A stretch of 64,000 nucleotides of DNA from Akebia trifoliata (GCA_017979445.1 CM030708.1:30599613-30663612); one strand, 5' to 3'; numbered from the stretch's first letter, positions 12,361 to 22,673 are shown. Numbers and translations: made by a program. Notes: generated by a model from the letters alone, not told the origin.

Positions 12361-12639
12361 ATGGGATCTTGCAAAAGTAATATCTTCACAGTTTCAATCA
12401 TTTTCATGATCATTATGTCATATTTCCAAACCCTAGAAACATCGAGACCTTTCTCTATCGAGGGGGATTGGTGGTCGAAGAAGGATGATATTGTCATCCA
12501 ATCTCTCCAAAGGGGTCCTGTGACACCGCCCTTACCGTCATTTAATTTTGATTTTCATTTTAAAGCTGAATATTCAAGTTTTCCCATACTAGGAAAAGTT
12601 GAAATTCTAGAATGCTTTGGTCTTTGCCCCGTTTATTAG
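12361..12639 (+). pseudogene. A-type SCREW/CTNIP gene, 3' end replaced by the next promoter
   Basis: Residues 1-60 match the intact A-type precursors: signal peptide with SIIFMIIMSYF core, SRPF, GDWWSKKDDIVIQSLQRGPV. After LPS the sequence switches at about 12537-12541 into DNA that elsewhere lies upstream of the B-type genes (compare 39496 and 46637). The frame runs on for about 30 residues of promoter-derived sequence to a stop at 12637. The CX10C core is lost, so an active peptide is not expected. The junction shares only TCA with both parents, suggesting an illegitimate deletion that removed everything between an A gene and a B gene. Confidence 0.8.
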
Positions 12640-12708
12640 TTGTCAAACCATATGTATGTTGAAACTTATACTCTACGTTTGAACCATGACTTGGTAAAGA
12701 TCATAAAC

Positions 12709-12726
12709 ATATATATATATATATAC
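12709..12726 (+). promoter_or_regulatory. (TA)n TATA region of B-type gene, copy 1
   Basis: A TATATATATATATATA run ending in CC lies about 95 bases before the ATG. The run length varies among B copies (12709, 39667, 63413). Confidence 0.5.
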
Positions 12727-12819
12727 CTTCACTGCTTTATAGCATCAAACCACACTTCGTTCATCAAACTCCAAAACCTGAAATCCCGCACCAAAGAAGC
12801 CCTTTTTCCTCCTTTTGAA

Positions 12820-13053
12820 ATGGGTTCTTGCGTAAGAAATCTTTTCACAGTGTCAATCATTTTTGCGATTGTTGTGTCATGTTTCCAAACCCTAGAAGCA
12901 TCAAGATCTTTCCCTCTCCAAAGAGGTCCTGTGCCACCCTCATTACCATCACCGTGCCACCCCAATCACCCCATTGGTGATGGTAACTGCCCATCACCTA
13001 GACCCAAGAACTTTGCAGATCACCCCCATGTTGGATCACCACCCTTTCCCTAA
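12820..13053 (+). CDS. SCREW/CTNIP-like peptide precursor, B type, copy 1
   Basis: Predicted 77-residue secreted precursor. The signal peptide (SIIFAIVVSCFQTLEA) ends near residue 27. SRSFP then runs straight into LQRGPVPPSLPSPC, because 16 residues of acidic propeptide found in other members are missing in frame. The CX10C core is Cys46-Cys57, but the CTNIP residues are replaced by CHPNHP. The tail ends in GSPPFP at the stop. The ATG at 12820 rather than the in-frame 12640 is preferred: it begins the conserved MGSC signal peptide, and the upstream frame reads through the TATA region. Downstream AATAAA-type signals lie near 13333 and 13420. Copies at 39774 and 63526 differ by a few residues. 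Receptor binding cannot be judged from sequence. Confidence 0.72.
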   Translation: MGSCVRNLFTVSIIFAIVVSCFQTLEASRSFPLQRGPVPPSLPSPCHPNHPIGDGNCPSPRPKNFADHPHVGSPPFP

Positions 13054-14344
13054 ATCCTCTTCAACTCTAAGAATGCTTGATGTCTTAATCTTCTTTGTGG
13101 GATGAGTTCAGTCTCTTTCAAAAATAAACAAAAGTTCAATACCACTATTTAAATTGGTGGTCATTGGTCTTTTTTTATCATTAATTTAATGGGAACAACA
13201 CAATGGCTTCCTAAAATGGTTGCACCATTGTTGAGGACCCTTGCAATTGATGCTAAAATATTTGGTGTGTAATTATTTTTATAAGGGTATTTAATTACTT
13301 GAACTCATTTATAATGTATGAAGGTTCGGAATAAAGGTAGGGGTTCCTTCAACCCCATCCAAAAATAAGAGTACTATTGCTTTCTTGTATGGGGTTTATT
13401 TGTAAGATTCTTAATCAATAAATTTGGTGACTCTATTGAAATAGAGACTTGTAACTTTTTATTATTATTATTTTGCTTTGGCATGCCGCATGTACCAATC
13501 ACCCTAGCACATGTTCAACATTTAAATGTATTTACTTTTATGTGGAGGGGCATATAAATATTTGAAGGTATAATCAGGGGAGCAAACCCAGTCACCCTTA
13601 TCATCTCAACTAACCCATGATAGTAACCTAAACCTGAGATACAAGAATTATTAGAATTATACATCTCCTTAAAAGTTGAACGGACTAGAATAATTCTTAC
13701 AAATTATGTTAATGTGTGGTGTTGCTGACATGTGTTTATCCAACTAAAACATTTGCAATAGTATACTAGAGAATTTTACGTTAATTGAATTTATTCTTTC
13801 TTTCTTATTATTCTTGTATTGTGTAAAACTTTATCTAGAGAGATTCATGAAAATAAATTCCAAAGGCGGGGGAGAGCTTAATGTACTTTCCTGATGTTGT
13901 AGATTACTCCATTGATTTCTGGCCTAAACACCCAAAAATAGTTTAAAAACTCAAATTAATATAAATCATCTATGAAATAGTCCAATCTCTCGGGAAGGTA
14001 GAGAGATCATAGCTATTTATTCTAAAACTCACACGAAATGGTAATTTATCCTTTATTAAATGTAGGAAGGCGTTGTCCCTAGATAAATACATCAATAATT
14101 AAAAATTAATTTTAATATAAAATTAAAAATAATATTTTATTATTAATATTGTTTTTTTTTTATATTTCCCTCAGGATACACAATTGCACATCCCCATAAA
14201 ATAGATGCAATTGTGTATCCCAAAGAAATCTAGAATTCTTACACCTGCCACATCGGTGAGTTTTTGAGTTACCCTATCAAATTGAGTTAGAGAATCAGAG
14301 ATCTATTTTGTATTCATCATAAATATTGTTTAAATTATGAAAAA
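13054..14344. other. 3' flank of B-type gene
   Basis: Conserved with 40008-41297 and, diverged, with 36208-37330. It holds possible polyadenylation signals, a (TTA)n run near 13461, and at about 14170-14222 a palindrome (GATACACAATTGCA against TGCAATTGTGTATC). No gene is supported. Confidence 0.55.
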
Positions 14345-14513
14345 TGCTGAAATGACAAAATGTATTTACTGCGATTCTCACAAGTCTGACGTGAGATGTG
14401 CATATAACCATTGATGTGTTTCCTTGCGATACGAGTAAAAATCATCTATGATTATATATGCATCTCCAGGTCAAAATTGTGAGAATCACAGTAAATACTG
14501 TGTCTCCCAAGCA
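14345..14513. mobile_element. MITE, 169 bp
   Basis: Same family and length as 10064-10232. Ends TGCTGAAATGACA and (right) TGTGTCTCCCAAGCA, with inner arms GATTCTCACAAGTCTGACGT against AATTGTGAGAATCACAGTAAA. The paralogous position in B copy 2 (41298-41466) carries the same insertion. Confidence 0.75.
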
Positions 14514-14537
14514 CGACTCTTAAATTATTAAAACAAT

Positions 14538-14855
14538 AGTGTTGGAGTGACTCAAGATCGACCTCAATGCACACTTGGCTGACGTGGAAGTGTGTACAGA
14601 ATCATAGATGCTTTGCATTGAGATTTGAGTGAAAAGTATTATGGTTTTGTGCTCTCCTCCGCATCAGCAAAGTGTGAATTGAAGTCAATATAGCACCACT
14701 CTTTTTTGAAAATTGACTATTTTACAACGAATAATGTTTGTTTGACCTTCATTCACACTTTGCTGACGTGGAGGTGTGTACCCAACCATAGATACTTTGA
14801 CTCCACATCAGCAAAATGTGAACTGAAGTCAATCTTAAGGTCACTAACACTATTC
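14538..14855. mobile_element. Two related MITE-like inverted repeats
   Basis: One repeat spans about 14538-14701, with arms CACACTTGGCTGACGTGG and GCATCAGCAAAGTGTGAATT. The other spans about 14739-14855, with arms CACACTTTGCTGACGTGGAG and CTCCACATCAGCAAAATGTG. Both recur at 41491-41808 in B copy 2. Confidence 0.6.
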
Positions 14856-15354
14856 TTCTTTTATCAGAGAAACTCACAATTGATTGAAGCCTAATTTTAT
14901 AAGACTCGGCCATACTTTTCTAAATATTTGACGAGTCATCTTGAATATCAGATGAGTCAATGTCTCAATTTTCCTTCTTTTCAATAGTGTAAAATCAATC
15001 GACTTCAACTTCAACGTACCCTAAATTGTAAGAAATTGTTCAACTCACTAGGCAACTCGTCCATAGAGTTGAGTTGAGCATTCAACAGTAATGATGAAAT
15101 GCCACTTGTCCACACAACAATGGCCACTGTTGAAGAGAAGGGAAGGGAATGGATTTGCTGTTAACATTTGATAATGTTTATAAGCTGTTGAATGGGCAAG
15201 GTTTGTTATAAAATTTATTTAGACAGGAGTTTCGAAGGACATTCAAGTCCAATCAAAATTTTCTAGTTTTAAAACGAAGAGGTCAAGGACGAAACATGAG
15301 AGGGTATCATAGTCATGTGGGCTCAAGTTAACCCTTGACTTTTAAAGTCAGACT
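14856..15354. other. Spacer between unit 1 and unit 2
   Basis: Sequence from 14963 on has no counterpart after B copy 2. It contains GACGAGT/ACTCGTC-type words and no supported gene. Matching to unit 3 begins at about 15355, at TGTGATGTCACCTGAGGTC. Confidence 0.5.
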
Positions 15355-15896
15355 GTGATGTCACCTGAGGTCTACCCATGACTTATAAAGTCAATAGCAA
15401 TTATTTTATTTGAAAACTATTTTTGCAAAAATCTAAAAGGGTGCGCGAGGGACTTTGGGTTGGATAAATTAGGTGAATTTCCAATAGAAAAGTCTAAATG
15501 TGGCTTTGATGCAGCTTTAAGAGAAAATTTGAAACCTAAAATTAAAGAAGAAAGATAATACAAAATGAAAGTAATTAGAAAAATGCTGGAATGACACAAA
15601 TGGAGACACAAAAGTGAAAAAAAAAAAAATGATGTGGTGGCATGCATATAATCCTCATGATACACAATTGCATATATTTATGGGGATGTACAATTGTATA
15701 TTCTGATGGAAAAATCAATGGTTCTAACCCACGCCACTTCAGGGGGCGTCAAAAAATTACAACTCTAAATTTAAATTTCTTATTTGCAACAAATAGTTTG
15801 GAAATTAATGCAAACAAACATTTATTACGTAAAAGTCTAGTATACACCTTTTTATTTTTTATTATAGTTAAAGACAAAATGGGTAGAGGGTAGTGA

Positions 15897-16510
15897 TAGG
15901 GGTCTCAATGGGTTAGTTTTGGTTCGGATCCTATAGAACTTGGAACCATGACCATTATATTCAGTTCGGTTTCAGGTCTGGTTCCACCATAAATGGAATT
16001 AGAACTGCCAAACATCAAGGGTACCCATCAATTCTGGCCGGTTCTGAAGAATCGAATGAGAATTTTTTTTTTTCAAATCATTGTAAATATTTTTTCCTTT
16101 CAAAAAATTAACATATTATCAACATCATCATTAACTTAGTTATAGTTTGTTGTACCGAAAATACAGATTAATGATTTTTTTTCAAAATTAAAAATTTATC
16201 TTAGTTAAAAGTAATAAATTTTTAGAAGAGAACTCATTTTAAGTTCCAATTAATAATTTATAAGAAAAATTGAAGAATTTTATATAACGTGCATTTATTT
16301 TAAAATAAAAATACCTTAAATCATCTATAGTATGAAAATAAATGACAAATTAAATCAGTTCTGGGTACCCGCAAGTTCCCATTGAATAGAACCTGACAGT
16401 TTCGATTTCTATCGCTTCAGTTCCATTTTAAATTTGGCTTTAATCGATTCCAATAAAAAGGGAATCGGAACCAGGGTTTTCGGTTAAATGGGTATCCATT
16501 GACATCCCTA
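15897..16510. mobile_element. hAT-like non-autonomous element, copy 2
   Basis: Ends TAGGGGTCTCAATGGGTTAG and (reverse complement) TAGGGATGTCAATGGATACC, 614 bp, homologous to 10659-11279 and 49543-50166. Confidence 0.55.
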
Positions 16511-17536
16511 GTCAGTACTTCACACTACGTGAAAACTGAAAAATTTGAATAGAAAATTTGACGGGCCATAACCGATGAATTTTAGAAATTGAATTTCGAC
16601 AGCCCTTTTTTGTCAAAATTGTTGATGTTCCCTAGTTTTGACGGCTTAGAGCCTTCAAATTTCTCCCATCCTCTATTAATTCTATGGTTTCAGCCTGTTA
16701 AAAACAAAAAAAATTCTACACCAAAATAATTGATGCTTTGATCCATCAAATTTTATTCAATTCGACGGCTTTAGGCCATCGAATATGGGCTTTTTTTGAC
16801 GATGTATCACTGACTTCCTATAAGACTACCTCCAGCGTTATTTATGCAAAGAACAATCAATTTTCCTCAGGTCTAAAATCTCGTATCTCAGGGAGAAGTG
16901 TCGCAGAGTCCGTTTAGCATTTTTCTAGAAAGAATCTTCCAATCTTGGAAAAGATGATACCGGATGATCTGGTATATTCCACGTGCCACTCATGATGGTG
17001 GGTCAACCTTTCAAGTTAAGACCTCAATGGTAGACCAACTAGGTCAAGCTTTAAGGCGACATTGAAAGAATGTCTGATTCTATTCTGAGGATCCCTCCTT
17101 TGATACTGTTGTTGAAACTTGAAATTCGTATGGTCTTTACTTTTACGTCTTGTTCTAAAATCACGATTTACGTTTAACATGAGACTTCAAAGATTTTGCT
17201 GCCACACGAAAAATCTGGTTTTGAAATTCAACAATGATTCTAAACAAAATGTGTTGCACACTTCAAATTAAACTTAAATAATAGTATTTAAAATGTTATT
17301 TATGGCCTTTAATTTAATGGGTACCCGTACCCTGGACTTAAACCCATGACCTTAGAGTTGCTTTGCAATTTGTAAGACCAACTGAGTGAGGTTCTAAGCC
17401 CGTTGTTTATGGCTATTTTGTAATGTTTTCCTCATTTAATTTTGATTTTCACGTTTAATTTAAAAATTGAAATTTCAAATTATAATTTATACAATTTTAT
17501 ATTGTTTAAACCACGATTTAGTAATAACTCACAAAT
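16511..17536. other. Upstream region of A-type gene, copy 2
   Basis: Conserved among the three A blocks. A CACGTG core lies at 16981-16986, about 640 bases upstream of the ATG; copies 1 and 3 read CCACGTGG, copy 2 has CACGTGC. Similar text around a CACGTGG core also occurs near 23691, 30570 and 57035, suggesting older duplications of the same promoter region. Confidence 0.45.
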
Positions 17537-17537
17537 C

Positions 17538-17546
17538 TATAAATAA
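17538..17546 (+). promoter_or_regulatory. TATA box of A-type gene, copy 2
   Basis: TATAAATAA about 81-89 bases before the ATG at 17627, conserved in all three A copies. Confidence 0.65.
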
Positions 17547-17626
17547 GTCCCTTCACTCATCAGCTCTATCAGCAAAACATCTTTCATTTTAACGCTTTTA
17601 TTATATTACTTTTATTTCAACAACAA

Positions 17627-17941
17627 ATGGGTTTTTGCAAAAGTAATATCTTCACAGTTTCAATCATTTTCATGATCATTATGTCATATTTCCGAACCCT
17701 AGAAGCATCGAGACCTTTCTCTATTGAGGGGGATTGGTGGTCGAAGAAGGATGATATTGTCATTCAATCCCTCCAAAGGGGTCCTGTGACACCGTCCTTA
17801 CCCTCACCGTGCACCAACATACCCAACAATGGTGGTGGTCACTGCCCCTCACTTGGCTCAAAGAACTTTGCAGGGCACCCCCACATTGAATCACCACCCT
17901 TTCCCAACATGATCAATTTTGGCTCTATCACTGTAGCTTGA
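17627..17941 (+). CDS. SCREW/CTNIP peptide precursor, A type, copy 2
   Basis: Predicted 104-residue secreted precursor with the canonical motif. Residues 1-27 are the signal peptide (SIIFMIIMSYF core, cleavage likely before SRPF). Residues 28-49 are an acidic/tryptophan propeptide (EGDWWSKKDDIVIQS). LQRGPVTPSLPSP follows, then CTNIP at 62-66 and Cys73 (CX10C). The tail contains NFAGHPHIESPPFP and ends ITVA. The CTNIP core and the Cys pair match the phytocytokine family that signals through HSL3/NUT with SERK co-receptors. That role comes from published work on the family, not from this locus. The gene is one exon behind a TATA box. Copy 3 (51284) differs by Ser32 to Tyr. A PIP- or IDA-type peptide was considered, but those lack the two Cys. 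Confidence 0.82.
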   Translation: MGFCKSNIFTVSIIFMIIMSYFRTLEASRPFSIEGDWWSKKDDIVIQSLQRGPVTPSLPSPCTNIPNNGGGHCPSLGSKNFAGHPHIESPPFPNMINFGSITVA

Positions 17942-18194
17942 TGTCTTGATCATCTTTATGGGATAATAGGTCTATTTTTCTTCATTTCGTGGGAACAGCA
18001 TAATGGCTTCCTAAAAGAGTTACACCATTGATGAGAACCCTAGCAATATTTGATGTATACCATTTTTTTCAATAATAAAGGCTATTTAATTACTTCAAAT
18101 CATTGATGATGTTTGTAAGAATAGTATTGCTTTCTTTTATATTATTTTTTTGTAACCTTCTCCTCTGCAAGTTTATATTTTGTTTCTAACCATT
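17942..18194. other. 3' flank of A-type gene
   Basis: Conserved with 51599-51840. The stop is followed by GATGTCTTGATC, a 3' UTR signature shared by most peptide copies, and an AATAAAG candidate polyadenylation signal near 18072. Confidence 0.5.
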
Positions 18195-18421
18195 AAACCA
18201 TGTTTTAAAAACTCGGCTCAGCATCTTGTCTCATCCATGTCTGATACCAAGTCGTCTCGAACGAGTTTTCCTATACGTTTGAGACATCTCATTCAAAAAT
18301 TAAAAAAATGAACATGGAATTGTAAATTTCATCCAATACATTGACTTGTCTGTCCGTCTCGTCCATGCCTAATATCGAGACGATTGGCAATCTCTATCTT
18401 GGATGAGTTTTGAAACCATGC
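18195..18421. mobile_element. MITE-like inverted repeat
   Basis: The left end ACCATGTTTTAAAAACTCGG pairs with the right end GATGAGTTTTGAAACCATG. The interior has repeated GTCTCGTCCATG/CGAGACGA words. Copied in unit 3 at about 51842-52069. An A-rich tract (18446-18475) follows. Confidence 0.5.
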
Positions 18422-18441
18422 ATTAAATACAAGAACCAAAA

Positions 18442-18477
<36 letters not shown>

Positions 18478-18802
18478 AGAAATCATTAAAAGGCCCAGAT
18501 CAAATGGTTAATTTTCTGTTTAGTATTTTTTATTGTTGTTTCTTAAGTAGAGTTATAGATCAAATGTGGAGTAGAGTTCTTGTTTGAATAGTCCTCGGTC
18601 AACCTTTTGAGCAATTTTAACTCTTTTCCAACAAAGTCCACCTGCCGTATTCTATTCCTGTAATTTCTTCAACACATATTGTTGAAAGTTATACGTTTTT
18701 TATTTTTTCATTAAAATCATGATTCGAGGCAAACACAAGACAAATGGCTGTCAATAGGAGGGTTCAGGTTGGACGAGTCGTGATAGATCTGTGCTCCTTA
18801 AG

Positions 18803-18972
18803 TCAATAGAGTTCCCGTGCCACCTCCTGGACCGTCACCATGCTCTTACATAAAACACAATGATGGTCCATGCCAATCACTAATTGGCTCAAAGAAATCT
18901 GTAGGTCAAGCCCATGTTGCATCATCGCCCTTTTCGGACACCGTTGTCAACTCTAGCACTGCTTGATTTCAT
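18803..18972 (+). pseudogene. 3' half of a C-type peptide gene, displaced fragment
   Basis: From 18808 it reads RVPVPPPGPSPCSYIKHNDG, then a second Cys and a tail ending DTVVNSSTA at the stop (18964-18966), without start, signal peptide or promoter. It matches the second peptide module of the C pseudogene (22488-22673). Unlike that copy it has CAA where the C pseudogene has a TAA stop, so it preserves an older, unbroken reading. Unit 3 has different sequence here (a small MITE at 52491), so the fragment was placed into unit 2. Confidence 0.75.
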
Positions 18973-19087
18973 ATTAATCCCTAGAAGATCAGAGCTGATA
19001 TCTAGGAAATCTGAGTTTTTCATCAAGTCCTAATGGTCATGCGATGACCTAGAAAAAATTGGTACGCCAGTTCTTTAGAGATTAAAC

Positions 19088-19596
19088 TAGGGGTGTAACT
19101 TGGTTCGGTTCAAACCGAGATCCAAACCTAACCGATAATTGTGGGTTGCTTTGATTCGGTTTGGAACAAGTTGTGGCTTAGTTCTAGGTTTAGAAAATGG
19201 AGAACCAATCAATTTGGTTTGGTTCCCATTTGAAACTTGTAATGAACCAAACCAAGCCCAGAACCGAATCTTACAAAATAAATAATTAAGTTTAGTTAAT
19301 TATATGAATTATTTTAGGAGTTAGGATATAGACTAATGACTTCTTTATGGATAAATTAATGATTCTTTTAATGAATAGATAAATGATTTATTATATAATT
19401 TTTTTTATTGTTTATATTTTCTATTAAAAATATGTCATTTTCAATTAAAGTTATAGGATATTGACAACCCATGGAATCGAACCAAGCCAAACCGACTTTA
19501 ATTTGGTTCTGATTCTTATTTGGTGGAACCAACTTATGTTGGTTCGATTCCAATTTAGCCACAAACCGAACCAAACTAAACCGAGTTGCACCCCTA
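19088..19596. mobile_element. hAT-type MITE, 509 bp
   Basis: Ends TAGGGGTGTAACTTGGTTCG and (reverse complement of the right end) TAGGGGTGCAACTCGGTTTA. It is flanked by an 8-bp target duplication with one mismatch, GATTAAAC and GAATAAAC, as expected for hAT elements. The unit 3 copy (52754-53297) has lost the left terminus and flank. Confidence 0.75.
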
Positions 19597-19604
19597 GAAT
19601 AAAC

Positions 19605-20259
19605 CCTATGAGTTCATAGTGGGGCCCACCGTTTTCTTGTAAAAAATTTGCCTCTGCTTTGAAGATGACAAGAGAAGATCTTTGTCAAACTACCTTAAAT
19701 TTTCCTTCTTTACGACGGTGTAAAATCAATCAACACGGCCTTTTAGAGACTACATGTCTCGTATTTCAGAAGTCAAACTACATCCTTCCATAGTTTCAAC
19801 TTTGAATTGTGACTTAAAAAATAAAGGGTGTATAAACTTTAACCACAAACGATATAGTTGTTAAAAAAAAAGAGGAATTATCCCTCATGAAATTATTTAC
19901 AAAATAAGGCATTTATGTATTTTGGGAAATAAATTATTGACGAAAAACAAATATAGATTGGATGCAATAAATATAAATTTGTTTTTATACTCCTTTGGTA
20001 TAATTAGAATATTAGGGTAAATGATTATTATTTTAATTTCAAATTAAAAAAAATATCATTTACACTAGTATTCTCATAATTATTTGAAAAATAATGGTAA
20101 TTGTTAAAGGCTAGAGTAAAGGTATTCATCTAATATGATGTTATTTATTTATTTATTTTTAATTTAAATTATTTTGGTGTAGAATTATAAACTATGATTT
20201 AGTTTCATTTTGTAAATTATTGCCATTTTCACTCTTATTATTGTCCTTATTTGATTATA
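19605..20259. other. AT-rich spacer
   Basis: Conserved with 53306-53960 in unit 3. No gene is supported. Confidence 0.5.
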
Positions 20260-20416
20260 GAGGTGTCCATACCGGTAGGATTGACTAGCTGGGACAAGAC
20301 AACTGGCATGTTAGAGCACCGTACAATGCCCACAAACCACATATGCCAAGTAAGGGGGGATAAATCCCTAAGAGTGGCCAGCTAAAGGGCTTGAATTCAA
20401 GACATTTCCCACGTGT
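20260..20416 (-). mobile_element. SINE-like repeat fragment
   Basis: The minus strand ends GGACACCTCT like the SINE-like repeat at 1303-1468 and carries a B-box-like AATGTCTTGAATTCAAGCCC. Copied at about 53960-54115 in unit 3. It lies some 280 bases before the C gene, so it is part of its upstream region. Confidence 0.4.
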
Positions 20417-20539
20417 TGCTTAATTTTTGTAAAGGGATGAGTTGTCATTTTCAGTAAATAAAATGAAGGTTTTTGGAATTTAGATATGTCAATTCATAAA
20501 ACTTTATATCCCTTTTGGTAATTCATTCTTTCGTAAATT

Positions 20540-20549
20540 TATATATAAG
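20540..20549 (+). promoter_or_regulatory. TATA box of C-type gene, unit 2
   Basis: TATATATAAG about 150 bases before the ATG at 20698, giving a longer leader than in the A and B genes. Confidence 0.5.
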
Positions 20550-20697
20550 TCTCTTCGCTCAACTTCTTTAGCATCAAACCTTGAAACCCTACTCTTCTCT
20601 TTGAAACCCCATATTCATAAACACATCATCTCTCATCAAACTTCAAAACTTGAAATCACCACACCAAAAAAATGATCTTTCTTTATTCGATAACAAA

Positions 20698-22673
20698 ATG
20701 GGTTCTTGCAGAATAATTCCCTTTACAGTTTCAATCATTTTGGCGATCGTTATGTTATTTTTCCAACCACTTGTGTCTTCAAGGCCTTTTAGTTTCGATG
20801 GAGATCAATGGTTGATGAATAATGAAATTTTTTTTATTTTTTATTTTTTTATTTTTTTATTGATAAACTGGGGTTAAAGGGACCCCACCCTAAAACACTA
20901 CTAGCGAGTGTAGGTACAGATTAAGTCTTCCTCAACAATTCTCAAAAGTTCAAGAGGAACATTACATATATCTTCAATAACGAAAAAACCCTCTGAATAA
21001 GTACTCAATTTTGCTAAATAATCCGTTGTCCGATTTGTTTCTCTCCACAAAAAATCAAACTAATAACTCACAAAATTTTGGCTCTGTTCTGCAATTTCCA
21101 GCAGCATTTCCTCATATTTCCATGATGAAACGATTTCATTCTTTATGCATTTAATAGAATATAACGAATCGGAGGAAATCAGAATACGATTCAGTCCCCT
21201 CACCTTTGTATATCTCATAACTTCTAAAATTGCTTGCAACTCAATTTGGATAATGTCATCTGCAGAAATATTGCTCCAGCCTACAAAAAGTAATGTAGCA
21301 TCGCTATTTCTGTCAATAAACCCCAAACTCGAGCCTTGCACTGATCGAGCCCCATTAGTATTAATTTTCACCACATCCACCTCTGGTTTCGATCAAGAAA
21401 TGAGCTTTAAATCTGAATTAACAATGGAGTAACAACAACTCCAATTGTTTAAAATCTGCCCATATACACGACTAAATCTTTCCTCAATCAATAAGCCATC
21501 AAACCAATTTTGTATCACCTCTCTAATATGTTTCAAAACAACTTCCTTTGGGGAATTAATTTCTACAAACACTCTCTGATTTCTTTTCTTCCAACAGTAG
21601 TAAATCACTATACAAAAAGAAGTATAAAGTAATTGTTTTATCTGTTTGCATTAAAATCTCACACTCTTAATCACCTGAATTTCCGCCTCTATTGAGTCCA
21701 CTCCTACTCGAAAAATTTCAAACTTCTTCAAACACTGAATTCAGATCCATCTAGTATATGGACATCGAAAGAACAAATGATCATTTGTCTCTTGATGGCT
21801 ATAACACAAATAGCATCGAGACACCCACTTGAATCCCCTCTTATTTATATTTTCCACTGTAAAAAGCCTCTTCGGAACCGCTAACCATGCAATAAAAGAA
21901 AATTTTGGAATACAATTACTCCAAATAATTTTCTTCCAACCAATAGACTCTTGCCTTTCACATAGCGCCTCGTGAGCTGATTTAGACGAGAATTGGCCAT
22001 TTGACGTAAGTTTCCAAATTGTTCTATCCCTCATCAACATCTTAGGGATTGGTCTCTCTGAAATGATATCAATAATTGTTTGCATGCGATCATTATATGG
22101 TTTTGGAAACACCCACCTTCCGTCCACAATAAAATTATGAAGAACTACATTTAAGTCACTATCGAACTGATTTATAACTCGGTTGCCAAATCTGGAAATA
22201 ATGCTCTCTTCTTGTAACCATGGATCCTTCCATATGTACATGTCTTCCCCATTTCCAATTAAAAATCGGACGTGCTTTCTAACAAATTCTCTCTCATTTA
22301 AAATACCTCGCCATGCCCAAGACACAATATTTGGGGGTTGCCACCTTCTAGACCATCGGAGTGCACCAATATTCCCAAAAGTGGTGGTGGTAACTGTCCA
22401 TCACTTAATTCAAAATATTTTGCCAGCTTCAAACCTTTCGCCACGTCATCAAAATCTTTATTAGATGGAGATATATTGCTGAAATAGGATGATATTGAGA
22501 TTCAATCCCTCAATGGAGTTCCCGTGCCACCTCCAGGACCGTCACCATGCTCTTACATAAAACACAATGATGGTCCCTGCTAATCACTAATTGGCTCAAA
22601 GAAATCTGTAGGTCAAGCCCATGTTGCATCATCGCCCTTTTCGGACACCGTTGTCGACTCTAGCACTGCTTGA
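20698..22673 (+). pseudogene. C-type SCREW/CTNIP gene split by a LINE, unit 2
   Basis: The 5' part (20698-20827) encodes a signal peptide of the family type (MGSC, SIILAIVMLFFQPLVSS, then SRPFSFDGDQWLM). It is interrupted by a 1.5-kb antisense LINE. The 3' part resumes at 22338 with LPPSRPSECTNIPKSGGGNC, a perfect CTNIP CX10C core, and runs to an in-frame TAG at 22485. In the same frame, with no gap, follow DDIEIQSL, a second peptide module PVPPPGPSPCSYI with a CX9C core, a TAA at 22581, and a tail ending in STA at 22673. The ancestral gene may therefore have been a two-module precursor, or a fusion of two neighbours. About 40 bases of propeptide/QRGP coding sequence are missing at the insertion. 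Shared with unit 3. Confidence 0.75.
20828..22332 (-). mobile_element. 5'-truncated L1-type LINE
   Basis: Minus-strand frames show, 5' to 3': a zf-RVT-like reverse-transcriptase C-terminal region (22325-21741; WRGILNEREFVRKHVRF, IGNGEDMYIWKDPWL, and Cys-rich CYLCYSHQETNDHLFF-type residues); a linker with IYYCWKKRNQRVF; and an RNase H-like domain (21380-21060; KINTNGARS, IQIELQAILEVMRY, ISSDS). The element ends in an A-rich tail, seen as T-rich DNA at 20828-20860. Frames are broken, so it is inactive. Antisense insertion, 5' truncation and A tail fit target-primed reverse transcription. No target duplication is visible. Confidence 0.85.

Larger units (their letters stand above)
10408..12540. 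repeat. A block, copy 1 (truncated first repeat unit)
   Basis: Nearly the same sequence recurs at about 15652-17800 and 49296-51460. It covers a hAT-like element, a promoter region with a CCACGTGG motif (11714-11721), a SINE-like segment and the 5' part of an A-type peptide gene. Copy 1 stops abruptly inside the gene at about 12540, where it joins the upstream sequence of a B-type gene. Confidence 0.85.
12541..14962. repeat. B block, copy 1
   Basis: Nearly identical to 39496-41914 (copy 2) and, up to the window end, to 63260-64000 (copy 3). It comprises upstream sequence, a B-type peptide gene and a long 3' flank with MITEs. The match to copy 2 stops after GATGAGTCAATGT at 14963 / 41914. Confidence 0.85.

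Noticed and set aside
12729..12965. Open frame on the minus strand opposite the B-type gene (also at 39683 and 63435)
   Set aside because: It is an antisense shadow of the sense gene, which has the signal peptide, cysteine core and promoter.
21145..22464. Plus-strand frames over the LINE
   Set aside because: They oppose the recognisable minus-strand RNase H and zf-RVT frames; no domain of their own.
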